This document shows, piece by piece, positions 1 to 7,580 of a DNA stretch of 15,352 nt. The translations under genes were made by a program, and so were the position numbers. The notes beneath the pieces are model-generated. The model saw only the letters and a program-made list of their open reading frames with translations, made no database searches and was not told the origin of the DNA. Numbering within the stretch: the stretch's first letter is position 1; every line of letters begins with the position of its first letter. This DNA is from Candidatus Aminicenantes bacterium UBA4820 (GTDB lineage: Bacteria > Acidobacteriota > UBA4820): NCBI GenBank assembly GCA_002402325.1, contig DHFQ01000157.1, positions 1-15,352 on the forward strand. Reading direction: 5' to 3'.

Positions 1-188
1 CCGGGGTTAACTCCTGTAAATGAAGAGTTCCATGCGGGTGGAGTTAATGCCGGAGTTGTGCTCTGAAGTCTTCCATAGCATCCCTCTTCTTTCCATTTTT
101 TGAAAAGTTTCAGTTCACCCTTTGCAATAAGAGGGTCAAGCAAATCAAAAGTCAATCCATCAATTCCAATTACTATAAGTTTTCTCAT
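1..188 (-). CDS. Alkaline-phosphatase-superfamily phosphodiesterase, N-terminal part (cut by window edge)
   Basis: The first 62 codons of a second type I phosphodiesterase/nucleotide pyrophosphatase-like protein. The start reads MRKLIVIGIDGLTFDLLD, with a probable metal-binding Asp at residue 10, and TPALTPPAW puts a probable nucleophile Thr at residue 49. Both positions match those of the preceding gene, so the two are tandem paralogues. The ATG overlaps the TGA of that gene in an ATGA, so translation is probably coupled. The family hydrolyses phosphate or sulfate esters. In this setting, next to a flippase, the substrate is probably a lipid-linked or surface glycan, but that is inference. 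The C-terminal metal ligands lie beyond the left edge and cannot be checked. Confidence 0.85.
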   Translation of the reverse strand, partial: MRKLIVIGIDGLTFDLLDPLIAKGELKLFKKWKEEGCYGRLQSTTPALTPPAWNSSFTGVNP

Positions 189-1783
189 TGCATATACCCC
201 AAACTTTTTAGCCTTTTTGCAATCTCCTCGCTATCAATTTCCTTTTCTTCCCTTTGAGGCAAAGTGTATTCGCAAAATTCAACTTTATTTTTAATTAAAT
301 AGTCATCTTCAAACATTTCTTTAAGAATTTTGCCATCAAAATTGTTGGGAATTTTTTCACCCAAAAGGAACAAAATCAAAGGAGCAATATCTACAACCGA
401 TATCTTACCTTTTTCCAATCTAACATTCTTTACATTTCTGCCGTTACAAAGAAATATTCCATATTGTGAATGAATTCCTCTTTCACATATTGCAAATGGA
501 TTATCCTGAAGTGTCCTTATTCCAGAAGAGTAAGCCCAGTCGCTATCTCCAAAAACAATGTCGGGTGCAATATCAAGATGTTCACCATTATAGACTTCTT
601 CTTTAAAAAACAAATCTCTAAAAACTTTTTCTTCATTGTATTTTAAACTATCAAGAATTTCTTTTATCTTGTTTCTTGTTTTATCAAACTCATCACTTGA
701 GACAATTCCATCTTCAAATCTTCTTTTGTCATTTATAGTTATTCCATAAGATTCAGAGGTCAACATTAAACAGAATGAAGATTTTGGATCAACTTTAAGA
801 AAAAGAGGATATTTATAACCAAATTTTCGAAGTGCTTTTACAATTTTTTTTAGCCCTTTACTTTTTAAGACAGATTCAAGGATTTTTGGATTTACCTTTT
901 TGAATTCGCTAACTGAAAATAAATTCTCCTCCATCTTATGGCTCATAGGTGGGGATGGATTTTGAAAGTCGGGATTTAAAAGTTTATTTTTATGCAAAAT
1001 TTCATTTATATGCAAAACTCCTTTTGCCTTCTTAAATCCGTGATCGCTAATAATTATGAGATTATCCTCTTCCTGCTTTTTATTAAGAACAAAATACAAA
1101 ATTTCATCAAATAGTTGAAAGACTTTTAGAGCCTCAACTGGTGCTTTATCTTCAATCAATTGAGTATAAAATTCATGTGAAACCCAATCACCGCCCGAAA
1201 AGACATAGAATAAACAATCCCACTCCTTCTCCCACAATTTCTTTAAACACTGATACCTTTTTAACTCTACATCATAAACATCTTGAAGATATTTTTTTAA
1301 CTCCCCTTTTCTTAACAGGGAAGTATCGGGAAAAATTCTGTAATTTTTAAAAGCCTCACTCTCCTCTTTTAGTCTTTCAGGAAATACACTATTTTCTCCC
1401 TGAGTTAATAAAGATGTCAAAGTTATAAAATCTGTAAGAGGAGGGAAAGTTCCTGGTAAATTGACAAGAATACATTTTTTCCCGCTTTCTTTGAGCAATT
1501 CATAAAAAGTTTTTACCTTTATATCCCAACTTTGAATTGGCTTTACTTTTTGAAGAGAAGTCGTTGGCTTGTTGAAATCGTAACACCCGTGTTTGCCCGG
1601 ATTTACTCCCGTTGCCATTGAAATCCAGGAAGGAGCGGTTACAGGCGGATTCGTTGACCTTAAAAAACCAAAAGATGATGATTTAACAAGTTCTTTAAGA
1701 TTTGGCATAGACCCTTTATCAATCAATATTTCAAGAAGTTCTGAACATCCTCCATCAAGTCCTAAAACAATCACTCTACCCAT
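185..1783 (-). CDS. Alkaline-phosphatase-superfamily phosphodiesterase / nucleotide pyrophosphatase-like enzyme
   Basis: A 532-aa protein with the metal-site pattern of the alkaline phosphatase superfamily: GLDGG with Asp10, PPVTAPSW with probable nucleophile Thr49, GGDWVSH with Asp199 and His203, SDHGF with Asp247 and His248, and a later ERGIHS His. NPGKHGCYDF after the nucleophile is typical of uncharacterised bacterial and archaeal members. There is no obvious signal peptide, since residues 1-9 are the first beta strand of the fold, so a cytoplasmic or membrane-face role is likely. The protein ends in LKSLGYMQ, a tail shared with the sulfatase-like protein in the same operon (LKSLGYL). The ATG lies inside the end of the flippase gene with an 8-base overlap. 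Likely role: hydrolysis of a phosphoester on a glycan or nucleotide-sugar intermediate. Family assignment is firm, substrate unknown. Confidence 0.9.
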   Translation of the reverse strand: MGRVIVLGLDGGCSELLEILIDKGSMPNLKELVKSSSFGFLRSTNPPVTAPSWISMATGVNPGKHGCYDFNKPTTSLQKVKPIQSWDIKVKTFYELLKESGKKCILVNLPGTFPPLTDFITLTSLLTQGENSVFPERLKEESEAFKNYRIFPDTSLLRKGELKKYLQDVYDVELKRYQCLKKLWEKEWDCLFYVFSGGDWVSHEFYTQLIEDKAPVEALKVFQLFDEILYFVLNKKQEEDNLIIISDHGFKKAKGVLHINEILHKNKLLNPDFQNPSPPMSHKMEENLFSVSEFKKVNPKILESVLKSKGLKKIVKALRKFGYKYPLFLKVDPKSSFCLMLTSESYGITINDKRRFEDGIVSSDEFDKTRNKIKEILDSLKYNEEKVFRDLFFKEEVYNGEHLDIAPDIVFGDSDWAYSSGIRTLQDNPFAICERGIHSQYGIFLCNGRNVKNVRLEKGKISVVDIAPLILFLLGEKIPNNFDGKILKEMFEDDYLIKNKVEFCEYTLPQREEKEIDSEEIAKRLKSLGYMQ

Positions 1784-3260
1784 TTTTCACCATCCTGAAT
1801 TTAGAAAATGCCTTCTTTATCAATTCCTTGTCCTCTTTTTCAATTCCAAGAAGATAGACAACTAATACAAAAATAATTGTTGAGATGGTTAGCGATATTA
1901 TTTCAGAATGAAAAAATGTATAAAAACCGACGCACGATGAAATAATTAGAGAAAATAAGGGTTTGAGAATAGTTTTATTCCACGGAGAAATTTTCAAGAT
2001 AAACTGAATTTCTATTGACCTTAAGATATTTAGTCCTATGAGACTTAATGCGGATGAAGTTGAAGCACCTATTATTCCATATTTTGGAACAAGAATAAGT
2101 AAAAGAGTTATGTTAAGAAAGAGCATAAAAATTGAATTTACCAAATTAACTTTGGGATGACCAGTTTGAGTTATCAAAGTCCCATTCGTTCCAAATGCAG
2201 CACTGAACAACTGACCGCAGGTTAAAATTATAAGCGGAAGAAATCCATTTTTAAAATCTTTTCCAAACAACCACAATATTAAAGTTGAACCAAAAATTAA
2301 TATTATTGAAACAAAAGATGCAATCAGGAATATCCATCTCGTTGAAGTTTTATATAAATTTGATAATCCTTCAAAATCTTTTCTTTCAGTGAGGGTTGAA
2401 TAAAGAGGAGCAACAGAGGCACCAAGTGAATCTGCGGGCATCCCTACTCCTAATGCAAGCCTTGAAGCAATGGCATAAATACCAACCTCTCGTGGGTCTC
2501 TAAAAAAACCTAAAATCAAAATATCAGATTGCAAAATGAAAAAACTTAAAAAATTAAGACAAAGAATTGGAAAAGAAAATGAAAGAAGTTCTTTTAACTT
2601 TCCTTCACTTTTTTCTTCATAAATGGGTAGAGTGGCAATTTCTTTTTTAGTCCAATGTTCTGTTAGAAGAAAAACCATCACCGCTCCAACGAAATAGCAG
2701 AAAAGGACAAACTCCATTTTCTTTGCACAAAGGAAAGAAAAAAGAAGAAGAAATGAAAATATAAGTGGATGGGCAATTCTATCCACAAAAACCTTTTTCC
2801 GTATCTTTCCTAATCCTTGAAGAACGCTGCTTCTTACATTGTAAAGTGATAGAAAGGGCAAACTCAAAGCAAGCCCATAAAGAGGCAATTTGAGCCCCTC
2901 TTTTTTATAAATATTTGAAGATAGAATTGGAGTGAACAAAAGAAAACATAAAAGTGTTAAAACACTTATAATAATTGTTATTCTGAAAGTCGTTTTGCAA
3001 AACCATAAAAGCGTAGCACCATTTTTCTTTTCTTTTTCTCTTGCAATAAAATGAACCAGAGAGGTTGGAAATCCAAATGAAGTCAAGATTGAGGTAACAG
3101 TAACAATCGTATTTGAAAGAGCGTAAAATCCAAAATTGTATGTCCCTAAAACCCTCGCAAGGATTATGTTGTTTAAATATCTTACGCTTGCTCCAAAAAG
3201 GCTAAATACCCACGCAAAGCCTCCCTCTTTTGCAGCGTTTTTGCTTTCTTCAGAATTCAT
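1776..3260 (-). CDS. Wzx-type oligosaccharide flippase (MOP superfamily)
   Basis: An integral membrane protein of 494 aa with roughly 12 to 14 hydrophobic segments, the layout of polysaccharide-biosynthesis (RfbX/Wzx) exporters in the MOP superfamily. The N-terminal GASVRYLNNIILARVLG, where an amphipathic helix leads to ARVLG, is characteristic. A second repeat begins around residue 230 with SFSFPILCLNFL and a DILILGFF helix. Such proteins move undecaprenyl-linked oligosaccharides across the inner membrane. The preceding gene stops in TGATG, whose ATG is the start chosen here; a GTG three bases upstream is also in frame. Its 3' end overlaps the following phosphodiesterase gene. Flippase plus three phosphatase-fold enzymes suggests export of a phosphate- or sulfate-decorated glycan, which is inference. 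Annotation as O-antigen flippase would go beyond the evidence. Confidence 0.88.
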   Translation of the reverse strand: MNSEESKNAAKEGGFAWVFSLFGASVRYLNNIILARVLGTYNFGFYALSNTIVTVTSILTSFGFPTSLVHFIAREKEKKNGATLLWFCKTTFRITIIISVLTLLCFLLFTPILSSNIYKKEGLKLPLYGLALSLPFLSLYNVRSSVLQGLGKIRKKVFVDRIAHPLIFSFLLLFSFLCAKKMEFVLFCYFVGAVMVFLLTEHWTKKEIATLPIYEEKSEGKLKELLSFSFPILCLNFLSFFILQSDILILGFFRDPREVGIYAIASRLALGVGMPADSLGASVAPLYSTLTERKDFEGLSNLYKTSTRWIFLIASFVSIILIFGSTLILWLFGKDFKNGFLPLIILTCGQLFSAAFGTNGTLITQTGHPKVNLVNSIFMLFLNITLLLILVPKYGIIGASTSSALSLIGLNILRSIEIQFILKISPWNKTILKPLFSLIISSCVGFYTFFHSEIISLTISTIIFVLVVYLLGIEKEDKELIKKAFSKFRMVKNG

Positions 3261-4537
3261 CACAAATACCCAAGCGATTTGAGTTGCTCTTCAATTTTTT
3301 TATCACTTTCTAATGAATCTTCCTCTTTTTTTGAGGATGATTGAATTTCTTTTATGAGTTCATCCATTTTAACTTTCATAGTGTCTTCAATATTTTTATC
3401 TTTAACTTCAGTTCCATCCCTTGTAAAAAGTTTTCCCTCTTCCATTTTTATTCCCCATTTATTGGGCACATTTTCTACAACTTCGCTGTAAATGTATTTA
3501 TCATCTCTTACGCTCTGCATAAAATTATCAACATGTTCAGAAAATGAAAACTCTCTCTTTTTCCCCTTTCCGTGAAGAAGTTTAAACAAATCTTCCCCTC
3601 TAAGCCTCTCCTCCTCTAAACCTATCCTTGAAATAACAGTAGGGGCAATATCAAGGTGTTCAACTATCTCAAAAACCTTTTCTCCCGAAAATATTTTTTG
3701 AGGAAATTTTACAAAAAAGGGAACATTTATCGTATCATCAAATAATTTTTTGTGAGCGCAGTAGATATAATGATCTCCAAGAAGGCATTCACCGTGATCT
3801 GCTGTAACAAAAATAAGAGTTTCATCAAAAATGTTTTTGTTTTTTAAAAACATAAAAAAATTGTCCATCTCATAATCTATGTAACTTACTGCGCTTTTAT
3901 AACAGTTCGGGAAATAAGTTAACTCTAATTTCTTTTCATATTCCTTGAAATAAGGAGAAAACCACCCTTTTTCATCAATTTGCTCTTTTACACTTTTTTC
4001 ACTCTTTACAATTTCAAAGTTTTTAAACTTCTTTGGTGAAAAATAGGGCATATGGGCATCAAAAAGGTGAAGCCATAAAAAAATATCCCTACTTTTTGAT
4101 TTTGATAAAAACCTTATTCCCTCTTTAAAAACGTCTTCAGCACTTCTCCTCTCCTTTGATAACTTTCGCAAACATTTTCTGTAAATTGAATTGCCTTCAA
4201 AATCAAATTTTTTATCCTTTTCGCCAATCTGGTTTCCCAAAAGATTTGCAAGGAAGGATACCCCGCAGATCGCCTTAGTTTCAAACCCTTTGTTTCTTAA
4301 ATGTTTGTCAAATGAATGGGGTGGAAGTTTCTTTGGTGAAAAATTGGAATAGACCTTATGTTCCATCAAATAATTTGATGTGAACATCGTAAAATGCGAA
4401 GAGAGTGTATTCTGACTCTGCGAAAAAGCGTTTTCAAATGAGACCCATTCGCCTGTGTTTTTAAAAAACATGGGAGTGTAATCTTCGTTAAAATGGTCTT
4501 TTCTCAAACAATCAAGAGTTATAAGAATTATAAGCAT
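3260..4537 (-). CDS. Sulfatase-like hydrolase of the alkaline phosphatase superfamily
   Basis: A sulfatase-family protein of 425 aa from the start chosen here. It opens with LIILITLDCLRKDH, the usual N-terminal strand and metal Asp of sulfatases, followed by FENAFSQSQNTLSSHFTMFTS, FVTADHGE and EHLDIAPTV. The formylglycine signature C/S-X-P-X-R is absent: the corresponding stretch reads NTLSSHF. It may therefore act as a phosphodiesterase or phosphoethanolamine/phosphoglycerol-type transferase rather than a classical sulfatase. An upstream in-frame ATG at 4585 adds 16 residues but has no ribosome binding site; the ATG at 4537 has GGGG eight bases before it and gives the usual family N-terminus. 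With the longer start, the added residues would make a signal-anchor-like helix. The tail LKSLGYL resembles that of the phosphodiesterase two genes downstream. First gene of the polysaccharide operon here. Confidence 0.85.
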   Translation of the reverse strand: MLIILITLDCLRKDHFNEDYTPMFFKNTGEWVSFENAFSQSQNTLSSHFTMFTSNYLMEHKVYSNFSPKKLPPHSFDKHLRNKGFETKAICGVSFLANLLGNQIGEKDKKFDFEGNSIYRKCLRKLSKERRSAEDVFKEGIRFLSKSKSRDIFLWLHLFDAHMPYFSPKKFKNFEIVKSEKSVKEQIDEKGWFSPYFKEYEKKLELTYFPNCYKSAVSYIDYEMDNFFMFLKNKNIFDETLIFVTADHGECLLGDHYIYCAHKKLFDDTINVPFFVKFPQKIFSGEKVFEIVEHLDIAPTVISRIGLEEERLRGEDLFKLLHGKGKKREFSFSEHVDNFMQSVRDDKYIYSEVVENVPNKWGIKMEEGKLFTRDGTEVKDKNIEDTMKVKMDELIKEIQSSSKKEEDSLESDKKIEEQLKSLGYL

Positions 4538-4616
4538 ACTAATTACCCCAAAAAGGAAAAAATTTTTCCCTGTTATAGACTTCATTATTACAAAGCGGCA
4601 TTGATTTAGTCTTATA

Positions 4617-4796
4617 TTATGAATATGGAATATGAATAAAATAAGTTCGCTTTAATCCATCCCAAACTATCGAACTTACATAATCACCAATTTGGTCATC
4701 CGGTATAGCAATACTATTCAAGCAACCCCAAATTAATAAGACCGCAATAACTGAAAGTGATAGAGCCACTAAAATTATTTTCCTTTTATTACGCAT
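4617..4796 (-). pseudogene. Truncated secreted esterase / PHB-depolymerase-like fragment (59 codons), last remnant of the cassette array
   Basis: A short open frame with a textbook ribosome binding site (AAGGAGG, 8 bases before ATG) placed just after an attC-like R' box. It encodes a basic start (MRNKRK), a hydrophobic helix and LIWGC, which could be a lipobox although Trp at -2 is unusual. The mature part ends SSIVWDGLKRTYFIHIPYS. DGLKRTYxxHIP resembles the first strand of the LpqC/polyhydroxybutyrate-depolymerase/feruloyl-esterase family (typical form: G..R.Y..H.P). In that family the catalytic domain would follow, but the frame stops at once, so this is probably the 5' stump of a broken cassette gene. 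No attC site follows it, which fits loss of the cassette's 3' part. A genuine small lipoprotein is the alternative. Confidence 0.55.
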
Positions 4797-4821
4797 AGAT
4801 TATTCCTCCTTCCGCAATGGC

Positions 4822-4901
4822 AGATAACATTTAGTGGATAAAAGAAGTTGCCAAAGGGAATTTTGGGAAATCTCTGATTTCCCTTTTATCCGCTGTTATA
4901 C
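4822..4901 (-). repeat. attC-like recombination site A (80 bp), following the ThaI-like R-M cassette
   Basis: Read on the minus strand it starts with R'' GTATAAC (4895-4901) and ends with R' GTTATCT (4822-4828). Between them are arms GGATAAAAG and CTTTTATCC, an inner hairpin of GGGAAATC against GATTTCCC, and a small TTCCCTTTGGCAA element. It is nearly identical inside to sites B and C but has different core boxes. A second R''-like GTATAAC lies at 4933-4939, where its TAA is the stop codon of the methyltransferase. The 31 bases between the two boxes contain a direct repeat of AGTGAACC, so this site looks composite. Confidence 0.7.
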
Positions 4902-4933
4902 CGCAGTGAACCAAGTGAACCGCAAAGCCCGTG

Positions 4934-5890
4934 TTATACGCCCTCTCGCCATTTTTGCCTTCCTCTTTTCTCTTCAGATTCAAACAAATTGGGAGCATTA
5001 AAATCTAAACAAAAATTCCTGACGCGTTTTTCGGCTAATTTTACATACTTTTCGTTTATGTCATATCCAACATAATGTCGCCGGCTTTTTATAGAGGCAA
5101 TAGATGTTTGTCCACTACCCATAAATGGGTCAAGAACAACCTCACCCTCAAAAGTGTAAAGTTGAATCAATCGGTACGGTAACTCCACCGGAAAAGGTGC
5201 TGGATGTCCCACTTTTATTGCTGGCTCTGCCGCAAAGGTCCACACGCTTTTGGTAAATTCAAGAAACTCCTCTTTAGAAATTGTACTTTTTCTTCCAAGA
5301 TTTTCCCTTTTGAACATTCCTTTAGAAAAGACCAAAATATATTCATGGATGTCTCTCAATATTGGGTTTTTAGCGGAAAGCCAGCTCCCCCATGCAGTTG
5401 AAGGACTACCGCTTGAAGCTTTATTCCAGATGATTTCACCTCGCATTAAAAATCCTAAGTCAAGCATATCCTCAACAATAAAAGTATGGAGAGGAATGTA
5501 CGGTTTCCTTCCAAGGTTTGCAATATTTATACAAACTCTTCCTCCTGGGACAAGAACTCTTTTAACTTCACCCCACACCCTTTTCAGAAATTTCCTATAC
5601 TCATTTAAAGTAAGGTTTTCATCATACTCCTTCCCTACATTATAAGGTGGTGAAGTGACCATCAGATGGACGCTATTATCTGGCAGTTCCTCCATTTTTT
5701 CACTAGTTTTACAAAAGATTTTATCTAAGAAGTTAGAAGGAACTGGATTTTCAGCATACTCGATTATCTCCTCCTTAGGTAGCCCCTCGTATAGTTTACT
5801 TGTATAAAAAGCGGTGGAGTCATGGTTAATCCGTCCGGGAGATCCAAAGGCACTTGTTTTTGTACCTGCTTTGCCTTGATTAAATCTCAT
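4934..5890 (-). CDS. Beta-class DNA methyltransferase, probably N4-cytosine (R-M partner)
   Basis: A site-specific DNA methyltransferase of 318 aa. Motif order is catalytic TSPPYN (residues 79-84) first and SAM-binding DPFMGSGQT (254-262) near the C-terminus, the beta-class order. SPPY rather than DPPY favours N4-cytosine methylation, although N6-adenine cannot be excluded from this motif alone. The region between the motifs contains HEYILVFSKG and PVELPYRLI, typical of this group. The start is ATG at 5890, with GGAGG six bases upstream and one base after the restriction gene's stop; a longer in-frame start would overlap the restriction gene by 50 bases and lacks such a site. It protects host DNA from the nuclease encoded just upstream. 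Its TAA stop lies inside an R''-like GTATAAC box. Confidence 0.92.
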   Translation of the reverse strand: MRFNQGKAGTKTSAFGSPGRINHDSTAFYTSKLYEGLPKEEIIEYAENPVPSNFLDKIFCKTSEKMEELPDNSVHLMVTSPPYNVGKEYDENLTLNEYRKFLKRVWGEVKRVLVPGGRVCINIANLGRKPYIPLHTFIVEDMLDLGFLMRGEIIWNKASSGSPSTAWGSWLSAKNPILRDIHEYILVFSKGMFKRENLGRKSTISKEEFLEFTKSVWTFAAEPAIKVGHPAPFPVELPYRLIQLYTFEGEVVLDPFMGSGQTSIASIKSRRHYVGYDINEKYVKLAEKRVRNFCLDFNAPNLFESEEKRGRQKWREGV

Positions 5891-5891
5891 T

Positions 5892-6524
5892 TTATTCCTC
5901 CCTCCATAAATCAACCCACCTTTTGTAGGAATTAAACTCAATCTTTGTTCGTTGCCAGTTTATTGAGATACTCTTTGACCCACTATCTTTAGCCATACTC
6001 GATAACGCTTCTTTAGTAATTTCAACGCCTCTGGGATTTGTTCCGGGTTTTGGAAGTTTAATATATTCTTGTTTCCCCATTCTATCAAAAAGCCTCTTTT
6101 GTACATCCAATGGGATATAATAAAATCCTCCAACATCATTCCAGTTTATTTGAACAAGAAGAATACCACAGTGAGGATAGTAATGTTCACGAAATTCTTT
6201 TGCTTTCTGTGAGTCAACCGTCCATATTAGTTTTACACCACCAAAACTTTTGCCTGTAATTGTTTTAATAGATACCGGTTCTCCAAATACTTTTGCATCT
6301 ACTTCCGGCTCAGTAATAGGAATTTCAGTCTCTACATTCGCCTCGCCGAATTTACAAATGAGCAAAGCAACTATCACTCGTTCACGAACCGAGCCTACTT
6401 CCATTCCTGTTTTACCCGCCCTTGAACTCTCTAATTCTGCAAGTTGGAATAGATAAGGCAAACGTCTTTTTACCTTCTCTACAAGTTTTTCATCCTCAAA
6501 TATTTCTATCAAACAACGGTTCAT
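5892..6524 (-). CDS. Type II restriction endonuclease, ThaI-like
   Basis: A 210-aa protein directly preceding a DNA methyltransferase gene in the same cassette, so a type II restriction endonuclease by context. Sequence features fit a PD-(D/E)XK-like fold: ITEPEVDAKV with Asp76, then PVSIKT with Lys87. The usual acidic residue of (D/E)XK would be replaced by Ser85, as in some restriction enzymes. LESSRAGKTGMEVGSVRERV near residue 31 looks like a conserved N-terminal helix. The whole protein reminds me of the ThaI family (CGCG cutters), but that rests on memory of the family and not on an alignment. ATG start with AGAGG seven bases upstream, about 40 bases after R' box B. An N4-cytosine partner enzyme would be consistent with a GC-only site. 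Confidence 0.75.
   Translation of the reverse strand: MNRCLIEIFEDEKLVEKVKRRLPYLFQLAELESSRAGKTGMEVGSVRERVIVALLICKFGEANVETEIPITEPEVDAKVFGEPVSIKTITGKSFGGVKLIWTVDSQKAKEFREHYYPHCGILLVQINWNDVGGFYYIPLDVQKRLFDRMGKQEYIKLPKPGTNPRGVEITKEALSSMAKDSGSKSISINWQRTKIEFNSYKRWVDLWREE
5897..5901 (-). promoter_or_regulatory. Ribosome binding site deciding the methyltransferase start
   Basis: GGAGG six bases before the ATG at 5890, giving the context GGAGGAATAAAATG. The same context, with the last base changed, occurs before the GIY-YIG gene at 10406. It sets the methyltransferase start at 5890 rather than at the upstream in-frame codon at 5941. Confidence 0.8.
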
Positions 6525-6560
6525 TTTTATTCCTCTATCCTCTTTAATAAGCTAAATGTC

Positions 6561-6640
6561 GGCTAACGTCCCGCGGATAAAAGAAGTTGCCAAAGGCAAT
6601 TTTGGGAAATCTACGATTTCCCTTTTATCCGCTGTTATAC
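6561..6640 (-). repeat. attC-like recombination site B (80 bp)
   Basis: On the minus strand: R'' GTATAAC (6634-6640), arm GCGGATAAAAG, hairpin GGGAAATC/GATTTCCC, small hairpin TTGCC/GGCAA, arm CTTTTATCCGC, then R' GTTAGCC (6561-6567). The 11-base outer arms (6573-6583 and 6622-6632) are perfectly complementary. The R'' side with its flank (6634-6643) is the exact 10-base reverse complement of the R' side at 7511-7520, the 5' end of the same cassette. This is the expected mark of a cassette inserted as a circle. It follows the small SAM methyltransferase gene and precedes the ThaI-like R-M pair. Confidence 0.82.
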
Positions 6641-6663
6641 GAAGTGGCGGTGCACTTTATTTT

Positions 6664-7437
6664 TTATATTTTTTTACCAATATAAAAAACATATCCATAA
6701 TACTGTTTGTATTTTGAATACAACTCAGCTTCATACTTCATATATTTAACAAAATCCTCTGCGGCTTTATTTCCAGCATTTTTTTCCAAAAATGCTTTTT
6801 GTATTGCTTTCTGCGGAGTAAAATAAGTATCAGTCCAGCATTTTTCAGGCAATGTAAATGCGGCAACAAGACTATAACCGGCTTTTTGCATTATTGAAAT
6901 ATTATGCCCTATTGTACCTATTTCAGGAACAGCATCAACCCAAAACTTTTCAATTTCAGTGGGGCGTTCATCGGTAAACCATGACTCATATGTTACAGCA
7001 ATATAGCCGTCTTTTTTTAGGAAGTCTTTCCAATAATTCAAGCCTTTTTCAAAACCTATATTGGCAATAGACCCTTCAGACCATATAACATCAAATTCTT
7101 CATTTTGAAACGGTAAATTATCCATTGAACCGACAATGCCTTTTACCCTATTCTGCAAATCGAGCTTTTCAGCGTTTGTATTAAATTTTCGAATAAAATC
7201 TGGGGAAATATCAAGTCCGGTAATTGTTCCTTTTGTGTTTTGTGCAAGAGTCATTGTTTGACCACCTGTTCCACAAGCAAAATCTGCAATTTTTAATTCA
7301 TTTGAAAAATTGTCAATAAAACTTAATGCCCTAAGAGTAGATTCAGGGCTACCGGGCCCCTGCCGTCCCAACCTTCCAAAATAATCACAAATTAAGTCTG
7401 AATCAAAATCAGTAATTAATGTTTTTTCGTTTTCCAT
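6664..7437 (-). CDS. Class I SAM-dependent methyltransferase (UbiE/small-molecule type)
   Basis: A 257-aa class I methyltransferase. Motif I is IADFACGTGGQT (residues 50-61), the acidic end of the second strand is GLDIS (74-78), and NEEFDVIWSEGSIANIG supplies the motif IV region. It lacks (D/N)PPY, so it is not a DNA amino-methyltransferase; the closest group by eye is small-molecule methyltransferases of the UbiE/Methyltransf_11 type. Substrate unknown. It is the only gene of a 953-bp cassette, with AAGGAG seven bases before the ATG and attC-like site B 24 bases after the stop. It differs from the restriction-linked cargo around it and could serve metabolism or detoxification. Confidence 0.85.
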   Translation of the reverse strand: MENEKTLITDFDSDLICDYFGRLGRQGPGSPESTLRALSFIDNFSNELKIADFACGTGGQTMTLAQNTKGTITGLDISPDFIRKFNTNAEKLDLQNRVKGIVGSMDNLPFQNEEFDVIWSEGSIANIGFEKGLNYWKDFLKKDGYIAVTYESWFTDERPTEIEKFWVDAVPEIGTIGHNISIMQKAGYSLVAAFTLPEKCWTDTYFTPQKAIQKAFLEKNAGNKAAEDFVKYMKYEAELYSKYKQYYGYVFYIGKKI

Positions 7438-7513
7438 ATGTAAACTCCTTAATCCAATGTAGGATCAATTATTCTTTTTTAATATATTTTTCCACCAATT
7501 TAGCCGCTATTTC

Positions 7514-7580
7514 GTATAACGGCTAAGTGTATCCGAAGTCCAGGTAAAGCGAGGAATTTGATTGAGTGCCGTAAGGCACG
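7514..7580 (-). repeat. Half attC-like site F (R' side only), overlapping the end of the restriction gene
   Basis: On the minus strand: hairpin GTGCC-TTAC-GGCAC (7566-7579), AAATTCCTCGCT, then GGATACACTTAGCC and R' GTTATAC (7514-7520). The order GTGC-hairpin, AAATTCCTCGCT, GGA-CTTC-GGATAC matches the R' half of site E (11072-11163), so it belongs to the same attC sequence family as D and E. The matching R'' arm (GTGTATCC and a GCCCAAC-like box) is not found within 200 bases to the right. The stop codon of the restriction gene (7523-7525) lies inside it. Confidence 0.6.

Noticed and set aside
4538..4640. A sigma70-type promoter before the sulfatase gene
   Set aside because: The stretch is uniformly AT-rich, with TATAAG-like hexamers but no convincing -35 at the right spacing. 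A promoter may exist but cannot be shown.
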